Position numbers and translations under genes: made by a program. This document shows positions 30,672-41,349 of a DNA stretch of 64,000 nt, piece after piece. The notes below the pieces were generated by a model. That model did not search any database, had not been told where the DNA came from, and saw nothing but the letters and a program-made list of their open reading frames with translations. The stretch is from Pythium myriotylum (lineage: Eukaryota; Oomycota; Peronosporomycetes; Pythiales; Pythiaceae), in the NCBI GenBank assembly GCA_023091665.1, contig JALJCQ010000029.1, forward strand, positions 372,001-436,000, given 5' to 3'. The stretch's first letter is position 1. Every line of letters starts with the position of its first letter.

Positions 30672-31796
30672 ATGAGGGTAGCCAGTTTGATTCTCTTCGC
30701 AACCTCTGCCGCCATGGCTGTGACGGCGACGGGTACCGCTACTTGTACCTACGGGACTCCAGCACCGACAACTCCTGTCCCAACGACGCCTGCCCCTACA
30801 ACACCATCGCCGACGACGCCAGCTCCAACGACGCCTGCACCAACGACGCCTGCACCAACGACGCCTGCACCAACAACTCCAGTTCCAACGACGCCTGCCC
30901 CTACAACACCTGCACCGACGACGCCTGCACCGACGACACCTGCTCCTACCACACCTGCACCAACGACACCTGCACCAACGACTCCCGCCCCGACTACTCC
31001 ACCACCGACCACACCTGTGCCGACGACTCGAAGGCCTACAAGTATCACGATTGGGCAGACTGTCATGTGTATCGGAGCTCAAGATATTTACCGCTTTGAC
31101 GGCGTGAGCCTCCGCCTCTACCCGACCACAACGATCGCGGCGTCCTGGGGAGCCAGCACTGAGACGGCCACAATGTTTCCTTGCTCCGTGTTGAGAAGGG
31201 GCGCAGACATGAACCTCAATCCGAGCGTCCTCCCAGCCGGTGCAGCCATCAAATGCAGCCCCTCCGACACGAACGTCTACCGCCTTGTTGATGGCGGAAG
31301 CTACCGTCTCTACCCGACCACGGACATCGCAGCGTCGTGGGGAGCCAGCGCTGCTACGGCAACTGCGGTCGAGTGCCCCGTGTTGACGAAGGGCACTGAC
31401 ATGAACTTGAACCCCAGCGGCCTGCTCGTAGGCCAGGCGATCAAATGTTCCTCGGCCGAGCTCGCAATCTACCGCCTTGTGTCAAATGGTGTCTACCGAT
31501 TGTATCCCAACCCTGCTATCGCGCTATCATGGGATCCGAACATGAGTTGGATCCCAGTGGTAGAGTGCTCCGTCTTGACCAAGGGTCCCGAGATGGCGGC
31601 GAATACGCTGACGATAGGCAGCTCGCTCAAGTGCGGGCAAAACGAGGCGCAGGTGTACCGTTACGATAGCCCCGGCGTTTACCGCTATTACCCGAGCCCG
31701 AGCATCGCATTGTCGTGGAATCCGACGTACTACCTCTTTACGGTGGTCGACTGCACGGTGATGCGTCGGGGTCCAGACATGGCTAAGAAGGTGTAA
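30672..31796 (+). CDS. Secreted Thr/Pro-stalk protein with four ~55-residue YRLYP repeats
   Basis: 374 residues. The signal peptide is MRVASLILFATSAAMA, with likely cleavage after AMA or within VTATG. Residues about 26-122 are a pentapeptide array (PAPTT and variants, roughly 18 copies), a probable O-glycosylated stalk. Four tandem repeats follow, each with the pattern C...(I/V)YR....YRLYP...IA.SW....(V)xCxVLx(K/R)GxDM, two Cys per repeat. The last ends at the C-terminus, with no membrane anchor or GPI-like tail. I know of no characterised function; the layout fits a cell-wall-associated adhesin or lectin-like surface protein. Start 30672 is chosen because the signal peptide begins there; an upstream in-frame codon at 30642 adds ten polar residues. 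Confidence 0.85.
   Translation: MRVASLILFATSAAMAVTATGTATCTYGTPAPTTPVPTTPAPTTPSPTTPAPTTPAPTTPAPTTPAPTTPVPTTPAPTTPAPTTPAPTTPAPTTPAPTTPAPTTPAPTTPPPTTPVPTTRRPTSITIGQTVMCIGAQDIYRFDGVSLRLYPTTTIAASWGASTETATMFPCSVLRRGADMNLNPSVLPAGAAIKCSPSDTNVYRLVDGGSYRLYPTTDIAASWGASAATATAVECPVLTKGTDMNLNPSGLLVGQAIKCSSAELAIYRLVSNGVYRLYPNPAIALSWDPNMSWIPVVECSVLTKGPEMAANTLTIGSSLKCGQNEAQVYRYDSPGVYRYYPSPSIALSWNPTYYLFTVVDCTVMRRGPDMAKKV
30765..31038 (+). repeat. Coding minisatellite of 15-bp units (PAPTT)
   Basis: Units of the type CCTGCACCAACGACG repeat about 18 times with third-position changes. Prone to length change; the opposite strand shows a spurious Gly/Val-rich ORF. Confidence 0.85.
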
Positions 31797-32205
31797 AGCT
31801 CCTACCCTTTTGCTTGCAATCATAGCCGCTGCGGCCATGTCTTTTGAGAGATTATTGAGCGCCTAACGACTCTTCAAAAACTACTTGTCGATTCGTGACA
31901 CCCATGATATCGAACATCGGTTCATTTAATAAGACAATCTCGTTATCTTGTGTGTACGCTCTGACAAATATCGCCATCACGTGTGTGCCAATACGAAGAG
32001 GTCCCCAAAGTACACAAGGCCTCGTTGGCACAGTCTTTTCCTCGTGCCGAGATAATCTCGCTTGGGAGGAAGAGCAATCTTGTGGGCTTTGCGATCGACA
32101 TCTCGAAAACACGTCGATTGAGTTTCCTGATCCCGGGAGCTCGCCCCCATGGTCGTTCTCAGCGATAAAAAGTTGATCAAAACTGGTGAATATGCGCTGG
32201 TCTGC

Positions 32206-34200
32206 TCAGGAACTCGTGGTGTCGATATCGGATTGGCTAGAACACGGGCTGTCAATCTGAACGTAGTGCTCTGCAATCTTCCTGCCCAGAACAATATCCA
32301 CAACCGAATCCTCCGACTCCGACTCGTGCACGCTTGACGATCGTGTCGTGAAGAAGGAAGCTTCTCGAGCGAGTTGGAACCGCCCGACCGTTCTCTCACG
32401 CTGAAGAATCGGCATCGTGACGGGAGGGGGAGAGAAGTATTGTGCTCGTGACGCTAGAATCAACGGCTCCAGCTGGTAAATCTCCACTGATGCGTTCACT
32501 TGAGGGACAGTGTACAGTCCGACATGATCCATGAAGACTTCAACCGATACTTCATCTCTGTGTTGTCGAAGCCATGCTGCCACTCGATCGGTGATAAGGA
32601 TCTGCCCTCCACTTCCGAGATCGCCGACATACTCGGCGATGATCTCGCTCACACCTGAGTAGACCATCTTGCCTGTAACTACGTGCACGTTCTGGATGAG
32701 CACGCCGTCCTGGTCCGAAGCATCATGGATACCCATGCGAACACGGAGCCCGTTGAACACAACACGGCTCTTCACTCGTTCTTTCTTCGTCGCAGGCACT
32801 GCTCCATCGATTCCCTTCGGCCACTTGGCCACCAGAAGCTGCAGTTGTACGTCTAAGCAGTATTCGATCGCATCCTTGACAGAGTGGAAAGCCATCTGGA
32901 ACGCGTCACCCACTGTCGTGATTTCGTATCCGCCGTGCTTCAGAAGAGTCTTGCGCAGAATGCCGTCGTGGATCTCGGTCGCAGCGGCCATGAGATCACT
33001 GTTGACGTTCCACAATGCGGTAGAAGACTCGATATCAGTAAACACGAAGACCGGGTTCACTTCGGGGGCCTTGACAAGTTTATCTTTCGTCTCGAACCGG
33101 TGGTGCATGAACTCGGCCTCAAAATCCTCCGGGAAGCAGTGTCGACATGTACTGAAGACACATGCCTGCGAGCAGCTCGTAGTGATCGAGAGTGCGAGTC
33201 CGGAGGCATTGTGGCACACAAGACTGATCGCGACAAAATTGAGCATGCTCCCTTCGGGGTACTGTTTCACGGCGTGGATAATAAGCATGCCCAATTGGAA
33301 AACGAACGAGAAGAGCACGTAAACAAACCTATCAAACATCACAGCATCCATAAGACTGCCACCCATGAGACGAACAAGCAAGAGCCCAACGTACATGATG
33401 TTCTTGAGCCGGAGGTAGACAGGCGACTCGACGAACGTGCCGTGGATCGTTTCAAACTTGCGGCCGTTCACTTTGAGCATGACCAAGAGCCCCGCCATGA
33501 AGGCCATGCATAGAAACTGGAGGATGTACACGCCGAGAACGAACCGCACCGTGTGGAAGTCGTACGAGCCGTTGTCGCAGACGGTCACAACCTGAGCAAT
33601 GGCGAACAGAAGCAGCGCACAGACGATGCCGAGGCAGTAGCGGCGGATCATCTCGCGCTCTTTCTTCATGCCACGGTCCATCGACTTGCGAGCGAGCCGC
33701 CAGAGCTCGTACGTGAGCGGGAAGACCGTGAGCGCGATGCCGAACTCGGCGAGGTCGGCGACGCAGAGCACGACCGAGAGCCACGCGTACGGGGCTCCTT
33801 TGGCGTAGACGAGTCCGTACATAGCCAGTCGGTCGAGAAGCGTGTAGTGGAGCATGTAGCCGTCGCCCTCGTCGACGTATTCATAGACGCGCAGCGAGAT
33901 CATGTAGCAGTAGTAGATGGAGCGCATGGCGCACCAGACAAAGACCCAGAAGAAGAGGAACCAAAAGAGCCACCGCACGGACGAGGCCGTGACGTCCCAG
34001 CGACAGCGCAGATGGAGCATGGAGAGAAACGTCGCGGCCGTGGACGCCAGCAGCAGACACGCGCTGGTGAGCGTCCAGACGAGCAGCATGGTCGCGTCTC
34101 GCTGGGCGCCGCCGTGTTCCGTGTCATTTGAGTCGGCGCGAAGAGGCAAAGAGGTGATGGTCTCAGTTCGGCGCATGTAATCATCCTCAAGAAGGAGCAT
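32206..34200 (-). CDS. Seven-helix membrane receptor-like / class III nucleotide cyclase fusion (paralog 1)
   Basis: 664 codons uninterrupted, or 642 if a 66-bp in-frame intron (33329-33394, GTACGT...TAG) is spliced, as its position matches the introns of the three paralogs. Hydrophobic segments lie at about residues 38-62, 77-98, 138-163, 189-208, 220-242, 292-312 and 319-340. The cytosolic class III cyclase domain (about 383-580) has metal-binding Asp389 in FTDIESSTALW and Asp432 in TTVGDAF, then GLRVRMGIHDA and GSGGQILITDRV. It would make cAMP or cGMP at the membrane in response to a ligand sensed by the helices; the ligand is unknown. The purine-selecting residue is Thr, and the expected Asn/Arg pair is not seen. 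It is divergent from paralog 2. Confidence 0.88.
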   Translation of the reverse strand: MLLLEDDYMRRTETITSLPLRADSNDTEHGGAQRDATMLLVWTLTSACLLLASTAATFLSMLHLRCRWDVTASSVRWLFWFLFFWVFVWCAMRSIYYCYMISLRVYEYVDEGDGYMLHYTLLDRLAMYGLVYAKGAPYAWLSVVLCVADLAEFGIALTVFPLTYELWRLARKSMDRGMKKEREMIRRYCLGIVCALLLFAIAQVVTVCDNGSYDFHTVRFVLGVYILQFLCMAFMAGLLVMLKVNGRKFETIHGTFVESPVYLRLKNIMYVGLLLVRLMGGSLMDAVMFDRFVYVLFSFVFQLGMLIIHAVKQYPEGSMLNFVAISLVCHNASGLALSITTSCSQACVFSTCRHCFPEDFEAEFMHHRFETKDKLVKAPEVNPVFVFTDIESSTALWNVNSDLMAAATEIHDGILRKTLLKHGGYEITTVGDAFQMAFHSVKDAIEYCLDVQLQLLVAKWPKGIDGAVPATKKERVKSRVVFNGLRVRMGIHDASDQDGVLIQNVHVVTGKMVYSGVSEIIAEYVGDLGSGGQILITDRVAAWLRQHRDEVSVEVFMDHVGLYTVPQVNASVEIYQLEPLILASRAQYFSPPPVTMPILQRERTVGRFQLAREASFFTTRSSSVHESESEDSVVDIVLGRKIAEHYVQIDSPCSSQSDIDTTSS

Positions 34201-34765
34201 TCCCTGTCTAAAACGATTATAAAGGATTAGGTAATCTGGTGCATCTTACCTTGCACATGTCCCAGCCATTATGAATACCCGCTATAAGATGATGGCTGAC
34301 GGTGGCTGATCCCGTCCTTTTCCGTGGCTTGCTGCTTGAGGAATCCGACAAGAACCCCTTCAGTGGCTAAGAATAGACGCCTCTGGAAGCGCGCTCGTCA
34401 CTCTCGAGTGGCGATGGCGTCGAGGCTTCTCACTTCCAACACGCACGACAGCAGCAGAAGGACGAGAAGGAGCCAGACGACCAGACGACCGGCCTTGCTG
34501 GTCCACAGTGAAGGTCGCCCGGTCTGTCCAACACCAGGATTCAGGTGGACCACGCTATTTCGAACCCAAACTCTGTCAGGTGCAACTCCCACGAAATTAT
34601 CATCTTCCAAAGGTCATAGATATTATCAATCTGAAGCTTTTCTAATTTAGCATGATATCAATCCATATCCTTTTATTCATTATCATAGGTGTACCTAACT
34701 CGGCGTCCGTAAGTCGGTCTCATGATGATAAGTGTTCGAGCCCCATCGGCAGACCCTCGCTCGCC
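34201..34765. promoter_or_regulatory. Bidirectional promoter region between cyclase paralogs 1 and 2
   Basis: About 565 bp separate the divergent starts 34200 and 34766. No repeats or genes seen. If paralog 2 starts at ATG 34652 instead, the region shrinks to 451 bp. A short poly-T/AT-rich part lies at 34600-34690. Confidence 0.4.
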
Positions 34766-36644
34766 ATGGTGCTCGTCTGGACGCTCAGCAGCACGTGTCT
34801 GCTGCTGGCGTCCACGATCGCCACCTTCCTCACCATGCTCCACCTGCGCTGCCGCTGGGACGTCACGGCCTCGTCCGTGCGGTGGCTCTTTTGGTTCTTC
34901 TTCTGCTGGGTCTTCGTATGGTGCCTCATGCGCTCCGTCTTCTACGTGCACATGCTCACGCTGCCCGTCAAGTTCTTGGTCGGCGTGGAAGGGTACTCCT
35001 TCAGCCAGCTCGACAAGCTCGGACTCTACGGCCTCATCGTCGGCTACGGGTCCCCCGTCCCGTGGGTCTCCGTCGTTCTCTGCGCTGGAGACTTTGCGCA
35101 CTGCGGCGTCGCGCTCACGCTGTTCCCGCTCACGTACGAGCTCTGGCGGCTCGCACGCAAGTCCATGGACCGTGGTGTGAAGAAAGAACGCGTCCGGATT
35201 CGCTGGTACGGTCTCTCCATCGGGCTCGGACTCGTCGTGTTCGCGTCCTTGCAGACCGCCATCGTCCTCACGTACGGATGCTATGACTACCACACGCAGC
35301 GCTGTGTGCTGGTGGTCTACTGCATCCAGTTTGTCGCCATGGCATTCATGGCCGGGCTGCTGCTTACGCTCAAGGTGAACGGGCGCAAGTACGAGACCAT
35401 CCACGGCACTTTCGTGGAGTCCCCAATCTACCAACGGCTCCGAAACATCATGTAGGTCAAAAACGCCGCAGATCTTCATGGGGACGATGAGAACTTGTCG
35501 CTCACGTCGTGGTGTCGTTAGGCTTGTGTTTTCAGTCCACTCGTTCGTGTTTCAGCTCGCGACACTGCTCATTCAAGTGAACGACCGGCTCCCGGAAGGA
35601 TCGTTCTTCGATTTTGTCGCCGTCAGCCTGCTAAGCTACAACGCCTCGGGGCTCGCGCTCGCGATCACCACAAGCTGCTCGCAGACGTGTGTCTTGAGCA
35701 CGTGCAAGCGCTGCTTGCCGGATGACTTTGAGGCCGAGTTCATGCACCACCGACTCGCAGCACCAACGGAGGAACGCGTGGAAGCCCCCGAAGTGGACCC
35801 CGTGTTCGTTTACACCGACATCGAGTCTTCAACTGCGTTGTGGAATTTGGACAGTGAAAGCATGACGGCTGCGACCGAGATTCACGACAATATTTTGCGC
35901 AAGACGCTGCTTAAGCATCGAGGGTACGAGATCACGACGGTCGGTGACGCCTTTCAGATGGCGTTTCACTCGATCAAGGACGCGATCGAGTACTGCTTGG
36001 ATGTCCAGCTGCAGCTACTTCTGGCGAAGTGGCCGAAAGCCATTGAAGGGGTAGTTCCTGCGACGAAAAAGGAGTGCGTCAAAGCCCGACTTCTGTTCAA
36101 CGGGCTGCGCGTGCGGATGGGGATCCATGATGCCCGAGAGTCCGACGGCGTGCTGGTGCTGAGCACCCACGCTGTGACAGGAAGACGTTTCTACTCTGGT
36201 GTCAGTGAGATCATTGCCGAATTTGTTGGAGATCTCGGTAGTGGTGGGCAAATCCTCGTCACGGAGCGCGTTGCGTCATGGCTTCGTCATAACCGAAAAG
36301 AAGTATCTGTCGACGTCTTCATGGACTATGTCGGCAACTACACCGTGCCCCAGATCAACAATTCGCTTCAAATCTTCCAGCTGCAGCCACTGATGCTTGC
36401 GACACGTGCTCAGTACTTTGAGACTCCGGCCATGACACTCCCAATCCATCGCCAGTACACACGGCGACTCACGAAGGGAGCCTCCTTGCACAGAATGACG
36501 TCTGGCTCACTCAGCGCATTCGGGTCGTGGCCTGACGTGCGCAACATGTCGCTTTCAGGACGTTCGATCCGTGACGACTCGCTCCACCACCTTCTTGAAG
36601 TCTTCAGCCCGCGATCGTCGGGATCTGAGACAACCAGCACGTGA
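34766..36644 (+). CDS. Seven-helix membrane receptor-like / class III nucleotide cyclase fusion (paralog 2)
   Basis: Two exons, 34766-35451 and 35522-36644 (602 residues); the phase-2 intron (GTAGGT...TTAG, 70 bp) sits in the codon after NI at the end of the fifth helix region, as in the other paralogs. Hydrophobic segments match paralog 1 (MVLVWTLSSTCLLLASTIAT; WLFWFFFCWVFVWCLM). The cyclase domain has FTD-equivalent YTDIESSTALW, TTVGDAFQMAF, GLRVRMGIHDA and GSGGQILVTERV. Start 34766 is chosen because the paralogs begin just before this helix; an upstream in-frame ATG (34652) adds 38 residues of AT-rich sequence. The helix region is very close at DNA level to paralog 1. Confidence 0.87.
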
Positions 36645-37119
36645 CGGACTTGGATGCACAAGATGACCAACTCTCACCTCCCTCTCGCTTTCTCGACCAG
36701 AGAAAAAGCAGCTCCAGCAAGACCGACACGATCGTCTCTTCCCTCCCAAGCAAGCTCTTCCCATCCATGAAGCAACGGTGTCGCATTCGTTAGCGTCGAT
36801 TCACGAGATCTCCAAGGTTGGTGCTTCGGCGCTCCAGGCTCAGACTCAGAAAGTCCGGCTACTGAGACCTTTGGTCTCATCTACCTGCTGTGTCAGTATC
36901 GGATTCTAGAGGTCCGGATCACACCTCTCCACGCTCTGTCTCCACAACTTGCAGCGCATCGTTTTCCAGAAAGTATCAATTCCCGATGGCGATTGCTCCT
37001 TCGGTGTGATTACCCAGAGGGTATCAGCATGATCATGCTCCCAACTCTTGTCGCATCGTTCTCGTGACGGCGAGTTGCTGCCGAGTCGCTTCTGCTAATT
37101 AATTCCGCAGCTCGCGCTC
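36645..37119. other. Intergenic between cyclase paralogs 2 and 3
   Basis: 475 bp, no gene or repeat recognised. Contains the 3' end of paralog 2 and the promoter of paralog 3. Confidence 0.5.
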
Positions 37120-38923
37120 ATGATCCTCGTGTGGACGCTGGTCGGGACGTGCTTGCTGGTGGCCTCGACTGTTGCGACGTTCCTCACCATGCTCCATCTC
37201 CGGTGGCGCTGGGACGTGCGCGCGTCGTCCGTGCGGTGGCTCTTTTGGTTCTTCTTCTTCTGGGTCTTCATCTGGTGCCTCATGCGCGCCATCTTCTTTA
37301 TCTATATGAACTCGCTCACGAACGTCAGCATTCTCAAGAACCCAGACGGCTATGTATTCTCAATCACCCAGATCGACCGTCTCGGCATCCACGGCGTGCT
37401 CTCACTGTACGAGTCGAGGCGAGACTGGGTCACGGGTGTGCTTTGTGCAGGTGACCTCGCGCTCTGCGGCAACGCACTCACGCTCTTCCCGCTCACGTAC
37501 GAGCTCTGGCGGCTCGCGCGCAAGTCGATGGACCGTGGGCTTGCGAAGGAACAACAAATGATTTCTCGCTATTGCATTGGTATTTTCATCGGATTGGCCC
37601 TCTTCGAGTCCATGCAGCTCTCGTTCGTGTTCAAGGCCCAAATGTATGACTTTTACGCTCAGCGCTGCGTGCTGGGTGTCTACTTGATCCAGTTCGCGAG
37701 CATGGCGTTCATGGCTGGTCTGTTGATCACCCTGAAAGTCAACGGCCGCAAATACGAAACAATCCACGGCACCTTTGTCGAGTCGCCCGTGTATCTGCGG
37801 CTTAGGAACATCATGTGCGTTGTGCTTTCGTGGCCTAAGATGGACAGAATGGGCGATCTGATCCTGTTTGATGACGTGTAGGCTCGTGTACTGCACGCAC
37901 TCGTTCGTCTTCCAGCTTGCGACGCTTCTAATTACAGTGTACGAGACCTTACCTGAAGGTAGATCGCTTGATTTTGTCGGGCTAAGTCTGATCAGCTACA
38001 ACGCATCCGGCTTGACGTTATCCATCACTACGAGCTGCTCTCAGGCGTGCGTTTTCAGTACTTGCCGACATTGCCTGCCCGAGGGTTTTGAAGCGGAATT
38101 CATGCACCACCGCCTCGCAGCTCCCAAGGACGAAGATCTCGAGGCTCCGAGTGTGAACCCGGTGTTTGTGTTCACGGATATCGAATCCTCGACAGCTTTG
38201 TGGAACTTGGACAGCGAGGTGATGACGGCAGCGACCGAGATCCACGACAATATTCTCCGCAAAACATTGTTAAAGCACCGCGGGTACGAAATTACGACTG
38301 TTGGTGACGCGTTCCAAGTCGCGTTTCGGACAATTGGTGACGCGATCGAGTATTGCATGGACGTTCAGTTGCAGCTGCTGCTTGCTAAATGGCCGAGGGA
38401 AATCGACGGTGTCGTCCCTGGAACGAAAAAGCAGCGCGTCAAGGGTCGCTTGATTTTCAACGGTTTGAGAGTGCGTATGGGTATCCACGACGCATCAGAT
38501 TTGGACGGTGTATTGATCCAAGGGGTTCACGTTGTCACCGGGAAGACTACTTACTCTGGAGTGAGCGAGATTATCGCTGAGTATGTTGGTGATCTTGGTA
38601 GCGGAGGCCAAATCCTGATGACCGAACGCGTGGCTTCATGGATCCGCCACAATCGGAAGGAAATATCGGTGGATGTGTTCATGGAGTACATTGGGAACTA
38701 TACCGTGCCGCAGGTCAACAGTTCCGTGGAAATTTACCAATTGCAGCCTATGATCTTGGCAGCGCGGGCCCAGTTCTTCTCGCCCCCTCCACAGTCGTCA
38801 AATCCTCTGCCGCGCCGAGCTAGCGGTATCCAACTAGTCCGCGGCACATCGTTGACCAGAGCTTCCACTATTGGCCCTGAATCCTGGTCTGAGATCCCGA
38901 TTCTGGCGATGAGCAGGACGTAA
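37120..38923 (+). CDS. Seven-helix membrane receptor-like / class III nucleotide cyclase fusion (paralog 3)
   Basis: Exons 37120-37814 and 37882-38923 (578 residues); 67-bp intron GTGCGT...GTAG in the shared phase-2 position. The protein begins right at the first helix (MILVWTLVGTCLLVASTVAT). A stretch LTYELWRLARKSMDRG between helices 3 and 4 is conserved in all four. The cyclase domain has FTDIESSTALW, TTVGDAFQVAF, GLRVRMGIHDA and GSGGQILMTERV. The C-terminal tail after the domain is short and Ser/Arg-rich. It lies in tandem with paralogs 2 and 4. Without splicing, the frame ends at TAG 37879-37881, which uses the acceptor itself, so splicing is required. Confidence 0.88.
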
Positions 38924-39050
38924 CCGAAGCACTAAAGCAACGAATGCGTCGTTTCGCAAAATGGGACGATGACCCGACTGCTTATGGGAAAGGGGCGCGG
39001 TGGTACCATTCAACTATCCGCTGTATCGAGCCAGGGTTTCTTTGACGACC

Positions 39051-40943
39051 ATGACGATGTTATGGACGCTCACCGCGACGTGCTTGCTCGGCGTCTCCAC
39101 GGTTGCGACGTTCTTCACGATGGTTCATCTAAGGTTCCGATGGGACGTCCACACATCAAGCGTGCGCTGGCTGTTTTGGTTCTTTTTTCTCAGCATCTTC
39201 GCATGGTGCCTGCTTCGGTCGGTATTCTTCGTCTGGATGAGTTCGCGTCCGGTGATCCAGCTAGTAGACGAAGAAGAAGCTCGCCGCTTGTCGTACAGCC
39301 AGCTTGATCGACTTGGTATCCATGGTATTCTCTATATGAGAGAAGCCAAGAAAGTGTGGCTTACCGTCGTGATTTGCGCTGGCGATCTTGCGCTCTTCGG
39401 TATCGCGCTGACGCTATTCCCGCTTACTTACGAGCTTTGGCGGCTAGCCCGCAAATCCATGGATCGGGGAATCGAGAGGGAGAGAGCTATGATTCGAGTT
39501 TACTGGCTTTTCATCACGTCTGGGCTTGTGCTTTATGCCGTGGCTCAGCTTGTCCTCACTGCTGTGTTTGGTGGGTACAACATCTACACCCACAGGTGTT
39601 TGATGGGCGTCTACGTACTCCAGTTTTTGTCGCTCATTATTATGGTTGCGGAGCTGATCGGGCTCAAACTCAACGGTCGAAATTATGAGACAATCCACGG
39701 CTCTTTCGTAGCCTCACCAGTGTACAGGCGTCTCAAGACCATCATGTGAGTTACCGAGCAAATGAAATACATTATATTGTCTAATCCCTAGATTCATTCG
39801 ATCAGGCTTGTTTACGCTCTTTTCGCTTTCCAGTTCCAGCTCTCAATGTTCATCGTTGTTGTCCACCACGTTACGCCTGATAGCGCAGCACTGAGCTTTA
39901 TTGGCATCAGCTTGATGATCTACAACGCATCCGGTCTCGCTTTGTCTATCACCACCAGCTGCTCTCAAGCGTGCATCCTCAGCACATTTGGGAGATGCCT
40001 TCCCGAGGATTTTGAAGCGCAGTTCTCGCATCAACGATTCCCAACTCCAACGGACCAAGACCTGCAACCACCTTCACTGAACCCTGTGTTTGTGTTTACG
40101 GATATTCAGTCGTCAACGGCCCTGTGGAACAGAGATGGCGAGATGATGGCGGTTGCGTCTGATATTCACGACTCCATCATGCGGTCTTCGATGCTCAAGC
40201 ACCGCGGTTACGAGATTACGACTGTTGGTGACGCCTTCCATATCGCCTTCCACACAATTAGCGACGCACTGGAGTTCTGTCTCGATGTGCAACTACAGCT
40301 ACTTGTTGCATCCTGGCCTAAACAGGTCCATGGGGCAGTTCCCGCGACGATGAAGCAACGCTCAGGTCGTCGAGTAATATTCAACGGACTCCGCGTTCGG
40401 ATGGGTATCCACGATGCTAATGAGTCGGATGGTCCACTGGTGAGAAATGTGCACGTTGTCACCGGGAAAGCGACGTATACCGGAGTGAGTGAAGTGGTCG
40501 CTGAGTCGGTTAGTGAGCTCGGCAGCGGTGGGCAAGTACTTCTAACGGACCGAGTGGCAACGTGGCTTATGCACCACCGCGATGATCTCTCGATCGACGT
40601 GTTTATGGACTACGTCGGTGAATATATCGTCCCGCAAGTGAACACGAGAGTCGGCATATACCAGTTGCAACCAGCAATCTTAGCTGCTCGGACTTCCTTT
40701 TTTGGAACGACCGAGCTGCAGCACACGATGCCAAGCGAGGAATCTGATTCTCCCCTCGTCACAAGGGCAGCATCAACCTTTTCTGAATCCTCACTTGATG
40801 TTACTACTAGTTGTGCCGAAGAATCTGTTGAGAATTTGGATGAAGCTGCCAGTCCTCAGTTTAAGTTGCTTCATTCACCACGTAGCGTGACTCCACGATG
40901 TCAGTGGCTTCAGAAGTATCAGGAGTCTGCACTAACTGTTTAG
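39051..40943 (+). CDS. Seven-helix membrane receptor-like / class III nucleotide cyclase fusion (paralog 4)
   Basis: Exons 39051-39745 and 39806-40943 (610 residues); intron GTGAGT...TCAG of 60 bp in the shared position. It begins 127 bp after paralog 3 ends. Helices align with the others (MLWTLTATCLLGVSTVATFF), and LTYELWRLARKSMDRG is kept. The cyclase domain departs most: FTDIQSSTALW (Gln for Glu after the metal Asp), TTVGDAFHIAF, GLRVRMGIHDA and GSGGQVLLTDRV. The C-terminal tail is longer, Ser/Thr/Glu-rich. Start: two close ATGs (39051, 39057) before the first helix; an upstream in-frame GTG at 39000 is less likely. Confidence 0.86.
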
Positions 40944-41037
40944 AACAAATCCAAGGGATACGAAGTACTGTTATTTGGATAAACTCAAGCACCCGGTATG
41001 GGAACGGCTTCACAAGTCCTCCGTTGGAGGCGGCATC

Positions 41038-41345
41038 TCACACCAAGAGCTCGTATGCGTCTTCTCTCGTTTCAGTCGAAGCCTTCTTTCGAGTGCGTCG
41101 AATCGCGAGGAGTGCAACGCAGGCGACGAGAGCAAACGCTCCCCCAAGCAACAAAGTCGGTTCTTGGATCGGAGTAGACTCGACTCCTAGGTACTGTGCT
41201 GGGCGATCAAAACTGAGGAGTCAATAGTATCGGTGTCAACTGCGGCAGTGCCCTCTCCCGCAGCCAGTGCGTCGGCGACTGTAAGGTATTCTCGCGGTTG
41301 GGTGCCCTCCTATGTGACATCGATTGTGATGCTATCGGTTTCGCA
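41038..41345 (-). pseudogene. Remnant of a membrane-anchored protein, C-terminal end
   Basis: On the minus strand, ending at TGA 41038-41040, there is a clean C-terminal anchor: PIQEPTLLLGGAFALVACVA then LLAIRRTRKKASTE, i.e. one membrane helix and a basic cytosolic tail. Upstream, in shifted frames with stops, Thr/Ala-rich protein-like pieces appear (REYLTVADALAAGEGTAAVD), and up to 41858 another (TLENYELATGATVNGVADRI). They fit a decayed secreted or surface protein. The family is not identified. Confidence 0.35.
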
Positions 41346-41349
41346 ATTA

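Noticed and set aside
30765..31038. CRISPR-like array
   Set aside because: The repeats are coding 15-bp units without spacers, in a eukaryotic context.
30749..31066. Gly/Val-rich minus-strand ORF (GVVGAGVVGAG)
   Set aside because: Exact antisense of the PAPTT coding repeat.
33553..34131. 192-codon plus-strand ORF opposite cyclase paralog 1, and a 268-codon minus-strand one opposite paralog 2 (34673-35479)
   Set aside because: Their sequences are the antisense of conserved membrane helices and resemble each other only because the real genes are paralogs.
32206..40943. Rhodopsin-guanylyl cyclase identity for the cyclase cluster
   Set aside because: No lysine suited for retinal in the seventh hydrophobic segment and no opsin-like signature.
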